Part shown: positions 42,181-56,095 of the stretch, one piece after another
Layout of the letters: each line of letters begins with the position of its first letter
How positions within the stretch are numbered: position 1 is the stretch's first letter
DNA from: Gnetum montanum
Lineage: Eukaryota > Streptophyta > Gnetopsida > Gnetales > Gnetaceae
Assembly (NCBI GenBank): GCA_015680685.1
Contig: MNCI01020827.1
Span: forward strand, 216,338 to 280,337
DNA: 64,000 bases
Reading direction: 5' to 3'
Notes under the pieces: model-generated
Seen by the model: the letters and a program-made list of their open reading frames with translations, nothing else
Told to the model about the DNA's origin: nothing
Databases searched by the model: none
Position numbers and translations under genes: made by a program

Positions 42181-44700
42181 CATATAATAAAGAGAGCTAG
42201 AAGGACATGGGTATAAGAATGTAAGACCCCATAAACAAACAAGGATAATATTAAAAAGATTAGAGTCTAACAAATTAGTGAAGAAAGAGTCTAAACAAAA
42301 CAACGCACTTGACATCAAACCTCAAGTATCACAAAAGTGTGTGCTAACTAAAATCATGTTGTGGAGGGCTAACAATATATAATACCAAATTTCTATTGGA
42401 CACATGGCTCCTTAATGTCAAGTTTAAATTATTTTCGTCATTTTCACATCTTCATTTAGAGGTTTGAAATTTTATGCAAAAGGACAAGTATTTTCTTTCA
42501 TCAAGTTACTAGATTTTAAGTGAAACTTAGATTCCAATTAGAAAATTCCTAATTACTAAAGGATCTACCATTTTCTTTAGGGATACTTTTTCTAAGGTAA
42601 CAGCCTTTCTATATTTCTCAAATTGGTTTTTATCTTCTATAGCCATTAATGGGAAGTGGTTGTCAGGAGATTTTACTAGGCTACCCAACAAGCATGGAAC
42701 AATGACTTGTGTGATGAGATGTCTATCTAAATTTCAAATTCTAAGTTGTTTTGGACATAACATTTGTCACAAGCTAAATGATCTAAATTTCAAATTCCAA
42801 GTTGTTTTGGACATAACATCCACCAAAAGCTAGATTGCTCACTTGATTTGAAGTTAACTCTATAGTGGCAATTGTAGTCAAAAATCAACTTTTTTGATTG
42901 GTGTTTAAGACATAACACCATTCTCATTCATAACTCTCAAAAAAAGAGATGATTTTTCTTCTTGTCTAGGAGTTATCTTTAGTATTGGAAGGTTGAAAGA
43001 GCAACATGATTATTTAATCATTGCAAGTACACTAAAACAACTTGTGTGTTGTTATGGGAAAGTTAAGGATCAATTCTTCAATTAATACTAGAATATGAAA
43101 TTGATACTAAAATTCACGATTATTTACATTTATATAGACTTAAAGGAACGTTTAAACAAACTAGTTTGTACAAAATACATCATTAGTAATAAATCATAAG
43201 TATAAGTGAGTGCAATATTCATATAATTTGAACACATCTTTCAAATAATACATTAAAAAAAATATTAATAATTGAAAAAGTTCAAAAAAAATTTAGTGTG
43301 GAATTTACAATTTTAAGAAAAAAAATTTATTCTAGCTCATCTTCTACTACTTGTATGAGACACAATTGACATACTCTATCCTTATACACTTATAATGGTG
43401 GTACTGCGCACTACATGCAACTCAAAAATGTGATTAGGTACAACATGAGGTTATCCACAGCGTGCATGATATGGTACAACATGAGGTTATCTACAGTGTG
43501 CATGATATGGGAGCAAACTGATGTAGGTTAAGAAAGGAGCTTATTGTTGTGCGGACTTACTTGTAAGGCTATGGAGGAGGATGTCTCATACATAATCACA
43601 TATGTTACTTTGGACATCCACTTTACCTACCTTCCTCGTCTTCATTTTAAGTTCTTATGCGCATTTTGTTGTGGTGCCCAGTATATTTTAAAATTGTTAA
43701 CATTCTACACATGCAAGACAGTCTCAATGAATAGAAAGTAAAATGTCAATTTGGCATGGTTCAATAGATTAGGAGGGAATAGATAAATAAGGTATCAATG
43801 GACATAAGTAAAAATTTATTTTTAATATTATAGATTTTTTTACATGGCACATCAATAGTTCAATACTATAGATCATTCTGCATGGTGGAGACTACTCCTC
43901 TTTTATTATTAATCAATACAGCCTCCACTGCTAGCTCTTACTAATAATGATGATGCAACCAATATACTATAGGTTACACCTAATTACACCTAACTACCTG
44001 CCATACCTTGTACAAACTCATGTTGACATGTTGGCTAACATAGTCAAACTAAGTTAAATTTGGTGTTGTTAGAAGGCTTTTTTAACTAGTTATGGAAGGT
44101 TGTAAATTTTAGTAACATAACTTTACCTTCCATGGTAAGACAAGCATTGAATCTTCAAGTAATGACCTTTTTTATTAATTATTATTTATCAAATGTATAG
44201 TTTTAAATATGTTAAACAAGTATGGTGGATTATATTTTCAACTACTATGAATAAGATATTGATTATGAAGACATAGGGTGGGAGATGGGTTGGAGATGCT
44301 GTACTATATGCCCATCTCAATTATTGGTAGTGATGTGGATTAATGTTATCACAACTCATCTGCATCTATCTTGTCTGATAATCTTTTTAGTTCTTAGAAC
44401 TATTTGCTTCTCTGTAGGATGTTCACATCCTATAACATAGTAATGTCAAGTTATACCTATGACTTGCAAACCATAAACCACATGCTTTAAATAAATAATA
44501 AATCTAAATTGTTTTTTAAAGATATCATATAATAATATTACCCTATTGATTTTTCCACCATAAATTACAAGTGCAAGCTGTAATTAGATAATAATCCATA
44601 TGCAATTGAAAGTGCAAGTTTACTACATTTACAACATCACTCTATTACTTTTTCCTTCCCTCGCTAAAGCATCTAGGTATCCGAGTTACAATTCATGTGG
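42181..44700. other. no gene recognised; two small tandem duplications
   Basis: AT-rich. At 42726-42780 and 42782-42835 a ~55-base unit (TCTAAATTTCAAATTC.AAG) is duplicated with changes. At 43439-43474 and 43475-43510 a 36-base unit (TACAACATGAGGTTATC) is duplicated. Short frames (for example 43544-43741) show nothing recognisable. Confidence 0.6.
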
Positions 44701-47700
44701 CATTTCTTGACTTTAGCTGGAAAGTGTTGGCGGCTGCGATTCTTGAGATCACAAGTTGTTTGTTCATTGAACCTTGCTAGTTCATAAAAATACAGCAGCG
44801 TGTGAATCAGATGCCACCATATTGTCTCCTACTTCTTGTATGCTTGAACTTGCATGCATGCTTGTTTTTGGGATTTTGACACACAACATACGCCACGCCA
44901 CGCCACGTAGCAGACAGACAGACAAACATACAGACGCTCGCGAGCAGGTGTGGCTGAAGGAGTGGTATGCAAAATTTTCATGATTCTATCCACGGAAACA
45001 TGATGCTGCACATATTTACTCTTATCTTCTCTTCTCTTCTTTTCTCATTTGTTTGATATTGCAGAGATTTTGGGACAACAGGATGTGACATTCACACACG
45101 TGGCAAACCAAAGCTATATTCAGGCCCACTCCACTCCACTCCCAGCAAAAGACAATACTCGAACAACAACAAAACGCCGTTACGGAGTACTACACACACT
45201 CTATCTCTCTCTCTGTGCTGTGTCTGTGTTTGGTTGGCCACAACTTGCGTTGCTGGGACTATCCGTCCGTTACCAACCAACAACACCCGAGTTTTGACCA
45301 CCTCAAATTCCATGTCTTGGTTAACTGTTTCCATGCTGCTGCTTTGTCGGAATTCGAATTATTAATAACCTAAACTTGGATAGGGTCTCAGCAAACTTGA
45401 AGATGTAGGTGTAACATTTTAGTTCAAGTATAATTCAAGGTAATATGTTTCCAATGCCAGTAGAAAGTAATCTACATGATCGTATTCAACATCCAAAAAA
45501 GTAGTTTGATTGTTTGACTGATTTCTTAATCGTATTCAACATCCAAAAAAGTAGTTTGATTGTAGACTGATTTCTTCATTTGACTGGATATGGGATATTT
45601 GATTTCATAATTTTTTTTAAGAATAAGAAAAGATCAACCCATTATCTAAGTCTAGGTTGAATCAGCCAAATCCTACACCCAAGGATAAAAGAGAGCAATA
45701 TAAGCATTGTGTCACTAGGTGAAGCCATTGAGAATTTACATCTTGATTTTACTTTGGAATGTAGTATAACATAATAAAAGATCATTATTTGGACGATGAT
45801 AAGGTGCTTGCATCTCAAGTTACAAACTAGGGTCCTAGCCTAGGCATAATCACTTNAATGATAAGGTGCTCGCATCTCAAGTTACAAACTAGGGTCCTAG
45901 CCTAGGCATAATCACTTGAAACTAAGTTAGACTTTTGCTCATTCACCAATAAGATGAGCATTTAACATTTGGTTATAACATAATAGAATCTAAAGCACAA
46001 TCCAACTTTAGTAGAATGCAAGTGTAACTTTAGTAGAATATAAATCTAACATAAGTGTTTAAATCACAATTCAACATCCGACCTATTATACACAAAACAA
46101 CGAGAAGCTTTCAAATTAAACATGCTTTACTTCACCATGTAAATAGGTCTTACATATCAATAATGGAGATTGAATTCCATTTTTAAAAAATGAAATTGAA
46201 ATTTTATTACATGTGTAGACCCTTTAGATCTATTTTATAATAGAAATGCACCTACTATGAATTTTGAACACATTAAGGAAATTACCATTTATTCTTTGAA
46301 ACATTTGGAAACAAATCAACCAAATAATATCCTAAATATATCTCATGTATTCAAATATAAAACATTGCAGGAAAATGTGGTGTTCTTTAATGTTATTAGT
46401 ATTACACAATCAACATAAAAAAAGGACTTTTGAAAAATAGACATTCAACTTTTTAATATAACATAATTGTATCTAAAGCAAAAGAAAATGTAAATATAAC
46501 ATATGTAAAGCACACTTCAACATGCAACTTATTATGCACAAAACAACAAGCTTTCAAAATAAACCATGCTCTAATTCAGAGCATAAACATGCATGGCATA
46601 TAAATAGTGGAGATTGGATTTTTAAAAGACATGCCTATGATCACTCTACTCCAGAATTAATTCGAAATTAGGATCCACATTAACGAACCTAAGTCACCCA
46701 CCAACAAGAACCGACACAAGGAAGGCCAAGAAGCTTCCAAAGGATAGATGGAATAAAATTAGTAATTCTTTTGATAAATAAAAACATCTTTTCTTCAACT
46801 TATCCAACCCGCATCATGCAAACGTTGAGGATAAATAGTGTCATTAAAACCCCGTTAAATAAGCGCGAGGTGGAATACGGAATCCGATACGGTTTGGTTT
46901 TTTTGCTAATTTAGCTTGGATGGATATTTATCATTGTAGGGGCATGAAAGTACGCGTGAAATTTGTTTTTGTTTTTTTGGGCTTGCCTTTTTGCCTACTT
47001 TTTTTCGTTTTTATTTTTTTGGTAAGTTTAGTGTTGGGTCCCACTGACATGGTAGTCGTGTCCATGTCAGAGAGCATTATTCGGCTGCTCCTCCCGAAAA
47101 AGCTACAATATTGATGTTCACTTATCGAAAGTTGGTGGCCACCTTTTCTTGCGTTGAAAGCGATGAATGAAAGCTTTGCCACACAAGCGCTGTTTTTAAC
47201 CAAAAAAATTGTCCTTATTTGGGGTTTAAAAAATATGGCAAAATGATAACGTACCATGTGTGCGCGTCATGCCTTTGTTGCTAAGGCTGGTATATGCCCA
47301 TCACTCCCTCCTATCCTATGCCTGCTTCTTCCTGTTATCTTTGTTTTGTGGGCACCGTATTTTCCTTCTTCTTTTTTCCCCCCTTTTTCGTCTACAACTG
47401 CCACGCTTTTTATAGTCTAACCTTAGCCTAGGTCGCATCCTACTATTGTTGTCCCCTCCCTCTGGTTGACCCAGCACCCTCGTCCACCCTTGTATTTTTT
47501 GGTTTTTAGGGTATATTAAATGTACAAAAACAGCTGCCCAAATGGCGCATTACGGGATTGATGAAATAGATGGCTAGAGTCTGCGTACATGAAAAATTAG
47601 GTATTCAAGAATCAATCACTTGCTAAAGGGTATCCACGTAAAGTAAAATAATGGTAGGCCACTTTCTGCCCTCAAGTTGCCTAGGGGCTGTTTCACGGCC

Positions 47701-47740
47701 GACTATTTATTTGACATCAACTTGTATGTTTTTTATTGAT
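44701..47740. other. no gene recognised; intergenic with a 50-base duplication and an N join
   Basis: A patch at 44870-45300 is richer in GC, with CACGCCACGCCACG and CAGACAGACAGAC runs, and could be regulatory or an old gene remnant, but no convincing frame is present. A 50-base unit is duplicated at 45481-45530 and 45531-45578. At 45796-45855 and 45858-45917 a 60-base sequence is repeated across the N at 45856 with one difference, a likely unmerged contig overlap. Confidence 0.55.
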
Positions 47741-47768
47741 TGTTAACCTTTTGTCGATTTAAATGATC

Positions 47769-48016
47769 TTTTACTAATATTTTGATAACCGCCTATTTGG
47801 TTGACAACTTGGACAATTTTTTTTAAGTTGGGTTTTGCATATCCAAAGTTACAATCCATTGGTTCATGCAGCTTTTTATCAATATATTTTGATAACCGAC
47901 TATTTGGTTGACAAATTTGCACAATCTTTTTAAAGTGTGGTTCCAACGGACTTTGAATATCCAAAGTTGCAATCCATTGGTTCAGGCATAGCCAAAGTTG
48001 CAATCCACTGGTTCAG
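47769..48016. repeat. tandem repeat, ~115-bp units
   Basis: Two diverged units (about 47769-47870 and 47871-47986) share TTTTGATAACCG, CTATTTGGTTGACAA and ATATCCAAAGTT.CAATCC, followed by a partial third copy of the last part (47990-48016). Confidence 0.85.
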
Positions 48017-49824
48017 TTTACCCATTCCTAGGTTTCAAATTGCATGAGTCGACATCTCATTTGTTGTGATTCATATACCTGTAAGGAGCAGTAAACAAAC
48101 CAATTGTTTGAACCTGGAAACCATCTGGATAAGAAAATTTAATAAAAAATGTAAAGTTCGTAATGCATTCTTTTAAGCCACTTTTATTCATGCAAAGATT
48201 TTGAAGTTTAGAAATCCGCTACTTCCAATCAATAATAATTCCACGTCGTCTGGTAATTGTGATTCTGTAAGGACACAACTGAATAAACCAGTTAATGACA
48301 CCAGAATCCATTTGGACAAGATAAAACAATTTAAGGATAGAAATAATTGCTTCATAATTCAAACTATTCTACATGCTACGCAAAGATTTACTCGTCCAAA
48401 TCAATATTACAATAATCCTCTGGTAATTGTTGCAAAAGTTCTGACGAAACCCCATAACACGTGGAAAGGCCCTTACCTTCACCGAACAAAAAGAGCTTGG
48501 CATCAGCTATTTGAACGCAAAGTAGCCACCCAATCAATAACTCCCTATTTTTATTTTATCTATGCACATCCTTGTAATATCCAAATAGCAAGGAACAGCA
48601 TCAGTGTGCGTGCCCACGGCCAATGAATTAACCAGTAGTAAAACCAAATTTAAAGTGATCTCTGATGACCCAGACATCCTATTTCATAATATCTTTGATT
48701 CCAAAATGAAAAAGAAATAAAGAACCTACCTATTTCTTAACCTCGCAACGAGAATTCCGATCAGTGTGGCTTTGTGAGACTCACAATACCAGCATATCTG
48801 AGACTCCCAAAACCAGTATCCACACCGTCACATGAATGTGCCAACCTAAATGTACAGAACGTGTGCTTGCACTCAACTCGTGTCTAGCACACTCCTGCCG
48901 TATGCCTGACCCTACAATGCAACCAAGCAGCTAACAAGAGAACAGGTTCTCCCATAAAGCATGAACCAAGCTTGACAGAATTGCATCCAACTGCATCTTA
49001 CAACACTAGCCAACAGAAGAATAGTTAGAAGAATATTGCGTACGACTACCGAAATACAGCTGAACTGGAAGGCAACAACTAGCAAGCCTCGCAGAATCAT
49101 TGAAAGCCTACACGTCGTCTCTACTACTTGCAGTCCACAAGTACACCCAGATGAACAGCATTCAAGAATCATCATCAACATAGCCCAAAAAGTCGATGAC
49201 GAACTTAGAAATGGTTATGATTGCAATGCTGGTTTCTGCGACAATGTCGGAGCTTAAACTTCAGACAAACAGACCGAAATTCACAAAATCAGGCACTCGT
49301 TACCAAATTTACACCGTTTACAGAATTGCCCAACATCGACCAAATTATAGTTATCGAATTGCATCATTGAGAGAAAGCAATCACATCCATCAACACCCAT
49401 AACAAAATTCGCTACTTGTGTCAGTCATTAATAATAGTTTTCTGTTCAGCTAAAATATTAGTTTCATTCATGCGCAAGTTGATCATCCAATGCCATTCGC
49501 AGACACAGGCTCTGAGAACCAACTTAAATACACAACAACATGACAAAAAGCAGTCATCTTTCAAGAGGTTCCTGCAGCTAACATTCTTCTGTCGTTTACA
49601 CATACAAGACAAGAAGGAAAATCGTTCAAAGACTATGTCGCTGCAGCCAGCATATCCTTTGAAATATTTTCCACTCAGCATTCCAAACTTGTCCTGGCAA
49701 AGGCCACTAACTGTCGTTGCTATGAAGCCTACTTGCAACTGTCCCTGCATGAACAACGTATTGAGTTCAGGATAGCGCCAAAGATTCAATTTTGAACCTA
49801 ACATGCAGAAAAATGATTCAGTAC

Positions 49825-49830
49825 TTTATT
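49825..49830 (-). terminator. candidate polyadenylation signal of the LHW-type gene
   Basis: AATAAA on the minus strand, about 120 bases after the stop codon at 49949-49951. It is the nearest canonical signal. The real 3' end is not determinable from sequence alone. Confidence 0.45.
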
Positions 49831-49948
49831 ATACCTTCAATGCACCGTGTCATACAAGGATCAGCACACCATTCAGAGACTCATGTAAAAGAAGACAATC
49901 ATCAGTAATTACAAATCTTAGGATGTTCCCCAAAGAAAGATCTTTGGT

Positions 49949-52900
49949 TTAATGCATCCTTTCAGCCATGCTGACAGCAATTGGTACTGGATTGTTCTGA
50001 AAAGTAGCAAATGCTTGAGAACCACTGTCTTTAGCTAACTGCGTAACAACGCTAGGCTGACTAGTTTGACTAGAATTGCTCTTTGTGTTTTGCTGCAACA
50101 ACTGCATCAGCGACCACAGTATTTCCACCCTGTGTACATCTCTGTTTGCCTGACATAATTAAAGAAAATCTACATTAATGAAGGGCAGTCGCGTTCTGCC
50201 AGTACGGAGCACACCAACTGGTTAAAACAAAAAAGCAGCCAGTGATTTAAATGGAGAAAGTCACTATGGTAGCAGTCAAACAAATCTTTTTCTGCACTTG
50301 AAAAAGCTTCATTACCTCTACTACAAAACGCGCCCATATCTTATCTTCCCGTGCTTCCATTACCCCCTTCAAGATGGTAAGGCCCAACCTCCTTATTATG
50401 TCGGCTATCTCAAGAAACAACCCTCTTTCATCGCAAAGCATCTGTAAACATTAACGCATATTAAAAAATTTAGAGAGCTTCTAGCTGATAATAAATTACA
50501 ATAGAAGACCTCTGCTTTAAGCTGCCAAAACTGTATAAAGGATAGCAGCGGATACATGAAACCAGCCAACCTCTACAAGCAGCTGACGAGGTTGACTCAT
50601 GTTCTCCACTATGATCGGGCATTCCATCGTTTGACCACCCACTTCTAACGCCCAGCTTGCACCACTGCCAACACTACTCTTCGTTATTGAGCAGCCATCT
50701 TTGTCAACACCCTGCAACCATCAAAATGCACCACTGCTAGTTACAAAATAGACATCTCCAAACGTTAGATAAGATCGTACTAACGGCGCTGCTTCAATCC
50801 AGATTCAATCCTATAGCCCCATCCAGATTCAATCAACGCTCAGGTTAAAAAACGTTTTACCAAGTCTAGAACTAAATTCATTCCGGCCTTTTAAATCCCA
50901 CCTTGGGCTCATTGCTCTGCTTCAGCTTCTCAGCATGCTTAGTAACACTTTGCAAAAAGAGCATGTGCTTGATGGTCCGCTCCAATAACGCATCTATACT
51001 ACACTGAATCACAGAAAGAACATATTTTAGTAACAAAAAATCAATAACGGAGTAACCTGACATTAAATCATGTTACCACGTAACCGACTCACCTTTGTTC
51101 CATTTGGCACAATTTCTCTCAATTCCTTCACCCGATCTTGAATCTGCTGCCTGTCTTTGGGCCTTGGTCTGGTACTCTCCCCTGGTTTAGCCCTTTTTCT
51201 GGTAGTTTTAGGTGCCTCTTCTGGTTTTTTACCCTGCACTGTACCATGGCTGTCACACTTGCTATGACTGTCCTCCACCCATGAGCCAAATAGATTACCT
51301 GGTGAACCTTCATGTAGAAGCCGTTTTACAAATCTTTCTCCTTCAAATTGTGGCGTGGAACCATGCTGCAAACTAGTCTTCAGAGTATTATTAATGCATT
51401 GGCAGGCTTCTGAGACATGGATGAATGCAGATTTGCAATCACAGCATCCAACAAGAGTTCTGGTTTCTTCTCAGAAACAAATGAGCCTTGAAAATTCCTA
51501 TCAGTTGCTGGGACCGTTGACACAGTTGATAGAGATGTACCAAATGTACTAGCAGAGTATTGGGTACATGGGTTTCCTGTTTGCAAAAGCATATCTTCCC
51601 AATCCCCAAAACCTTGGGTACTTCGACCGGCACTTTTGTGATTATCAGCCAGTGCTTCTGCCATGCATAATGATTGTGAAGTGATATGATTGTCTTGGCC
51701 TTTCATTAGGGACTTCAAATATTTTTCAAATTCAACGGGTCCATTAGGATCGTACTCATCAACGATAGGGAGAACACCTACACCGTCAGTCCCCAACGTT
51801 TTACTAGGATCCTTAAATGAACACACGATGTCAAGAAAATTATCTTCGTAAATGGAAGGCATATCTTTTGAAGTTTCTTGATGGACTGCCGGTATTAAAA
51901 TATCTCCACCCTGAGCAGCCATGAAATTATTGTTGGTACATGCCGTCTCCATGGGCGGCTCGAGTTTTATTCCTGTCATTTCCTGCCAGATAATTTGAGA
52001 TGATTGCCTTAAATTCGCTGCCGGAACTTCCAAACCCACCGCAGAGAAGACCTGACCCTTGTGTGCACCGATTACATTACCAAATGATCCCTCAACATCT
52101 TTAGATTCTAGAGTACTGTTATTTCCTAGAACTTGCCTTGGCATATCTAAACAATTCTGAAGAACTGAGGTTTGAGGATTCTGGGATTGTCTCGATTCTG
52201 AATAACCTGAGAGTGGCTTTGTCTCGAAAACTCCCCCGAGCAAACCCTCATTGTTATTCAAAAAACGTGAAACACACTGCATTGCCTCATTGTTACCCTG
52301 CACCATCTGCTGAAGACTAGCTGTAGTGTCTTGACACTTTGATTGAACACCTGCTTGTTCATTTAGGATTACTTGTTCTTGCCCCTGCAAACGACTTGGC
52401 CCTTTAGTTTGCTGTCTTTGTAAAAGCTGCATTCCACGGTATTCGTCGCCTAACAGAAAGGAAGCCACACCACTGATGCCAATTCCTCCCCTCTTCTCTT
52501 GCTGTGCGTCTGATGAGGGCATTGGCAACCTTGCACTAGAGGTTGTTCTTGAATTCCCAGGTAAGACTTTCGGGGTGCATGTCAAGAGGATGTTAGGTTG
52601 CAGCGATGAATTCTCCATGGGCATAACTTGGTTAACTGAAATTCCTGTATTGGAAAGCAAGGAGGAGCCTTCGGCTAAAAAGCTTTCTTTTCTCCCTGCA
52701 AGGGCAGTTGAACTACCTCCCTGCTCATAAGATTTTAATATTTGATTCTTAGGATGGGCACCAATTAGACTGAGAAGCTCAGCTCTAGAACTAATGTCTG
52801 TTGGCGTCTGTGTCCCAAATAGATTTCTCGATAAAGAGTCAAATCCAGTATCCACTGTTAACGTCCCACCCATTCTCTGAAGGTTACCAAATAAAGATTT

Positions 52901-54772
52901 TACATCGCGCACAAATTCCGGATTCTCCCTAATCTGAAGAGGACCCAATTTATCAATCAAATTAAAGTGGTTTTAAACAAGTAGTTAACAAAAGAAACAG
53001 ATAATTACTTAGCTACTATTTAATGATGAACAATATAAACCCTTGTGGCCCACAAGATAAATGAGTAGCCTCGTTAAAGTTGGCATTTACTTACACTTTG
53101 TTTTGAACCCAGCTGTATCACACCACAAGGTGCAGCAGCCACTACGGCAATTGTCTACATCAAAAAAATCAAATCAAAAGAGAGGGCAAAAAGTTTAGAA
53201 TAACTTAACAGCGAACTGATATCAATTGTTAAATCATAAACTCTGAGAAGAAGTAACCCTTACCTTTATCCCGCATGCAAATTGATTTCTCCAGCTTTTC
53301 GGATACTGTAAGTCACATAAATAGAGAATATTAAAAATAAAATATAAAGGCTGAAACAGCTATTATCTTGCTGTACATGTATCGAAGATGGTGGGTAGCG
53401 ATCAGTATCCATGAACTGAAAAACGGTAATTCACCTACCTCGTTATTTGAACATCCTAGCATACTTTCCCATAAAATCCATTGGTGTTTTCCACTATATG
53501 CCACATTTCCAATGACGCTGCAATAGAGAGCAGTAGTTAAAACTAACTACAGAAGCTGATAAATCACTTTAAAACAAGACAATTTAAAATTTGACTAGAC
53601 AGAAAAACACATTTTAAATTGCCGTTTGACACAACCTTCACATTGGTACAGATATGGGACAGAAACCAGGGGGATCAAAAGCGAAGAATTCATAATTAAA
53701 AGAAAAACATGCTGAGAAAATCCTAATCGGTACCATGGACAGAAATATGTCATGGTGCAAATGGAAAGGGCCAACCTAGAGAACCCGTAAATTAATCCCC
53801 CAGCAGACTTTAAGGTGTCAATATATTCCATCCTCTGCAAATGTTACATAAATATTACATACCCTTCTCCAAGTAAATGGACTTCAGTTAACATTTCTTC
53901 CATGAAGGATTGATCTCTATCCTCTGAACTTGCATAGATGTAGGAGTGGCCAAGGTTATCTAGTCCATTCAGAACACGATCGGGTGCTGATATACCAGAA
54001 AGAGTAGAAAGTTCACCTTGCTTAGAGTTATCGTAATAGCCATCTTCCCATGTTAAAATCCTGGGCCATTAAAAAAATAGTCATACAAAATTGGTATATA
54101 TAGAATCACAAACCATGTACCATTTAGCTAAGCAAAAATGCCATGGAATATAAAAATCAATGAGATAAAGAGGCAGACAGAAAGAGAAAATGGTGATTTC
54201 ACATTATCACATGGTCCAAATGCATAACAAATCACAAGAAAAAAGGTTCTAAACAATTACGACGGTGAAAACTCGAATAAAGGACATTTATCATGATATA
54301 TTAGTATGTTACAAAAATAATTAAAAGCCAAACGGCACAGCACAGTATTCCTAACGCTCAGAGTAGGAAAAATAGAACTCCCTAAATCCCTCGCAAAAAT
54401 ATGCAATCTTCAGAACCCAACTTAACGTTGCTGCCGAAAGACATTCAGAGACCTAACAAAATCCAACTCCAGTCAAACTACCATCCGCAGCTTACAAATA
54501 ATCAAAATGTCATGAACCTTGTAGAGAATGCGACACAAACCGTTGACATGATCTCAACTTTCACAGACAAATATGGCTTTCAGCGACAGGTCCGTTAAAA
54601 CAGCAATCGTAGCATGCAATCTGAAGAAAACATAAATGAAACCATATCAAGTGTTTGCAAAATAAACGCACATGCGATCGAGAGGCCTAAGCTTCCAGAA
54701 GACAGCATAGATCCAGTTATTATTGCCGCCGGAACAGAGACTTCTAAGAGCCTCTCGCAGCGTTAGCGCCAT
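49949..54772 (-). CDS. LHW-like: LONESOME HIGHWAY-type bHLH transcription factor, ten exons
   Basis: Exons (minus): 54772-54672, 54060-53863, 53517-53439, 53305-53264, 53154-53095, 52933-51093, 51003-50902, 50711-50571, 50441-50316 and 50149-49949. All introns are GT-AG (89-611 bases) and phases agree. The N-terminus MALTLREALRSLC, WIYAVFWKLRPLDRMILTWE is the family's N-terminal domain (exons 1-5 and early 6). The long exon 6 is a poorly conserved middle. Its end plus exon 7 encode the bHLH (STRPRPKDRQQIQDRVKELR, CSIDALLERTIKHMLFLQ). Exons 8-10 form the ACT-like C-terminus (RGLFLEIADIIRRLGLTILK). Total about 960 residues, longer than Arabidopsis LHW. LHW dimerises with TMO5-type bHLH proteins to promote vascular cell divisions. 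One net frameshift (two extra bases or one missing) lies near 51380-51450, so it is either a sequence error or a disabled gene. Confidence 0.88.
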
Positions 54773-55424
54773 GGCACCAACGTCGAGCTAAAGCAGCAGC
54801 AACAAAACAGCCGATAGACACTGATAAATAATCCTTGCTTGTCCGTATCTTCGTTCACGCCAGTCCGTCCGTTTGGCAGTTCGCTGTTCCCCGACCTTTT
54901 TCCTTCTGACGGCGGCGGTAACGCAAGGGCTTGGACGCTCTTGCTGTGCAGCAGCAACAGCCACAGGGCAGCAGCTGTTATCGAGGCCGCTTCATGGCGG
55001 AAACGTTCGTTTTCTTTCTCTCTTTGCCTTTCTAACTTCCGCGGCACGACGCTCTTCCTGCCTGTTTTGCTCGCAGACCTCCGCTTCGCTTTCTCGCCGG
55101 CTCCACACTTAGAAGCAGCAGCATCCAACAGTCCATTCTACTTCGGGACCGAAAAGGCTTGCAAACCCTGGCGAACAACGCCGAGAAATCCGGCCCGCCG
55201 GAGAAAACGGAAGCGCGGCGGCGCAGAGTGGGCAGGAAGGCGGCGAAACGCGGGAACACGGGGTCGGATCTCCGGTTATCGCGCGGGAAGATACGCCTCC
55301 GCTACACTATTCCAAACGCCTTGATCTCAAACACAACAAATTTCAACATCTTGACAGCAACGGGCCACACAAAAACAACGGCAGAGAAAGCCTCAAAGCC
55401 AAACGGGAACCTCGGGCGAGAGCC

Positions 55425-55800
55425 AAAGCTCGAAACCGGACAAAGACACTTAAAAAGAGAACACCTCAACCCAGGTACAAGGCCAACGCACCGAAGTAGA
55501 AGCTCGAAACCAAAACCAGAGCAGACCAGAGAAACTCTGAAAAGAAAACGTCAATCCAGACAAGATACAGTTACGCGCAGGTAGCAAAGCCCGACAAGAG
55601 ACGGAAAGAGACACCAAAACTCTCAAAACAGAAGTTCAATCCAGGATGCGAAGCTCGAAAAGGAAGCCAAACGCCAAAACGCGCAAAGAAAAGCTCAATC
55701 CAGACGGAAACGCAGGGCGCCTAAAGCACAAGAGCTCAAAGCGGACTTAAAACGGCTCAAGAAAAGCTCAAAACGGACCGAAACGCGCTCAAAGCACGCA
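55425..55800. repeat. degenerate ~65-bp tandem repeats upstream of the LHW-type gene
   Basis: About five units, each starting near AAGCTCGAAAC or AAAGCCCGACA and ending near AAAAG.TCAATCCAGAC. Units are visible at about 55425, 55500, 55585, 55650 and 55720. They are diverged but in register, which indicates old tandem amplification in the leader or promoter. Confidence 0.65.
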
Positions 55801-55858
55801 GGCACGCAGGCAGGCACGCAACAAAAACGCAACCTCAAACCAGAAGTAGGCCTGACCG

Positions 55859-56095
55859 CCGCAGCAGCAGCAGCAGCAGCAGCAGGAGCAACGCACAAGA
55901 TATAAAAAAACAAGAATCGACAGAGAAGCAAAAACAGGCACAGAGATGCGCGGCCGCAGATTCTTCTCCAGTGAGCGAGCAGCAGCACACAAAATCCCAA
56001 TCGCAGCAGCGACAAACAACGAACGAGACGCAGCACCAGAAACAGCAGCAGAAGAAGCAGAAACAGCAGCAGCAGCAGCAGAAGAAGCACAGGCA
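55859..56095. repeat. CAG/CTG trinucleotide runs
   Basis: GCAGCAGCAGCAGCAGCAGC at 55859-55885 and a longer interrupted CAG/AAG run at 56030-56095. On the minus strand these read CTG/CTT. They create long artificial frames rich in Leu, Cys or Gln in all frames. Confidence 0.9.

Noticed and set aside
44870-45300. GC-richer patch with CACGCCACGCCACG and CAGACAGACAG as a candidate gene
   Set aside because: Frames are short and opposing, no start or splice context; it could be an old promoter, but nothing supports it.
49416-49804. Opposing frames of about 120 codons downstream of the LHW-type gene
   Set aside because: They fall in the probable 3' untranslated or flanking region, with no similarity or splice signals.
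54763-55128. 121-codon minus-strand frame that would overlap the LHW-type start codon as an upstream ORF
   Set aside because: Its first codon is TTG rather than ATG, and I see no in-frame ATG, so it is not an ordinary upstream ORF.
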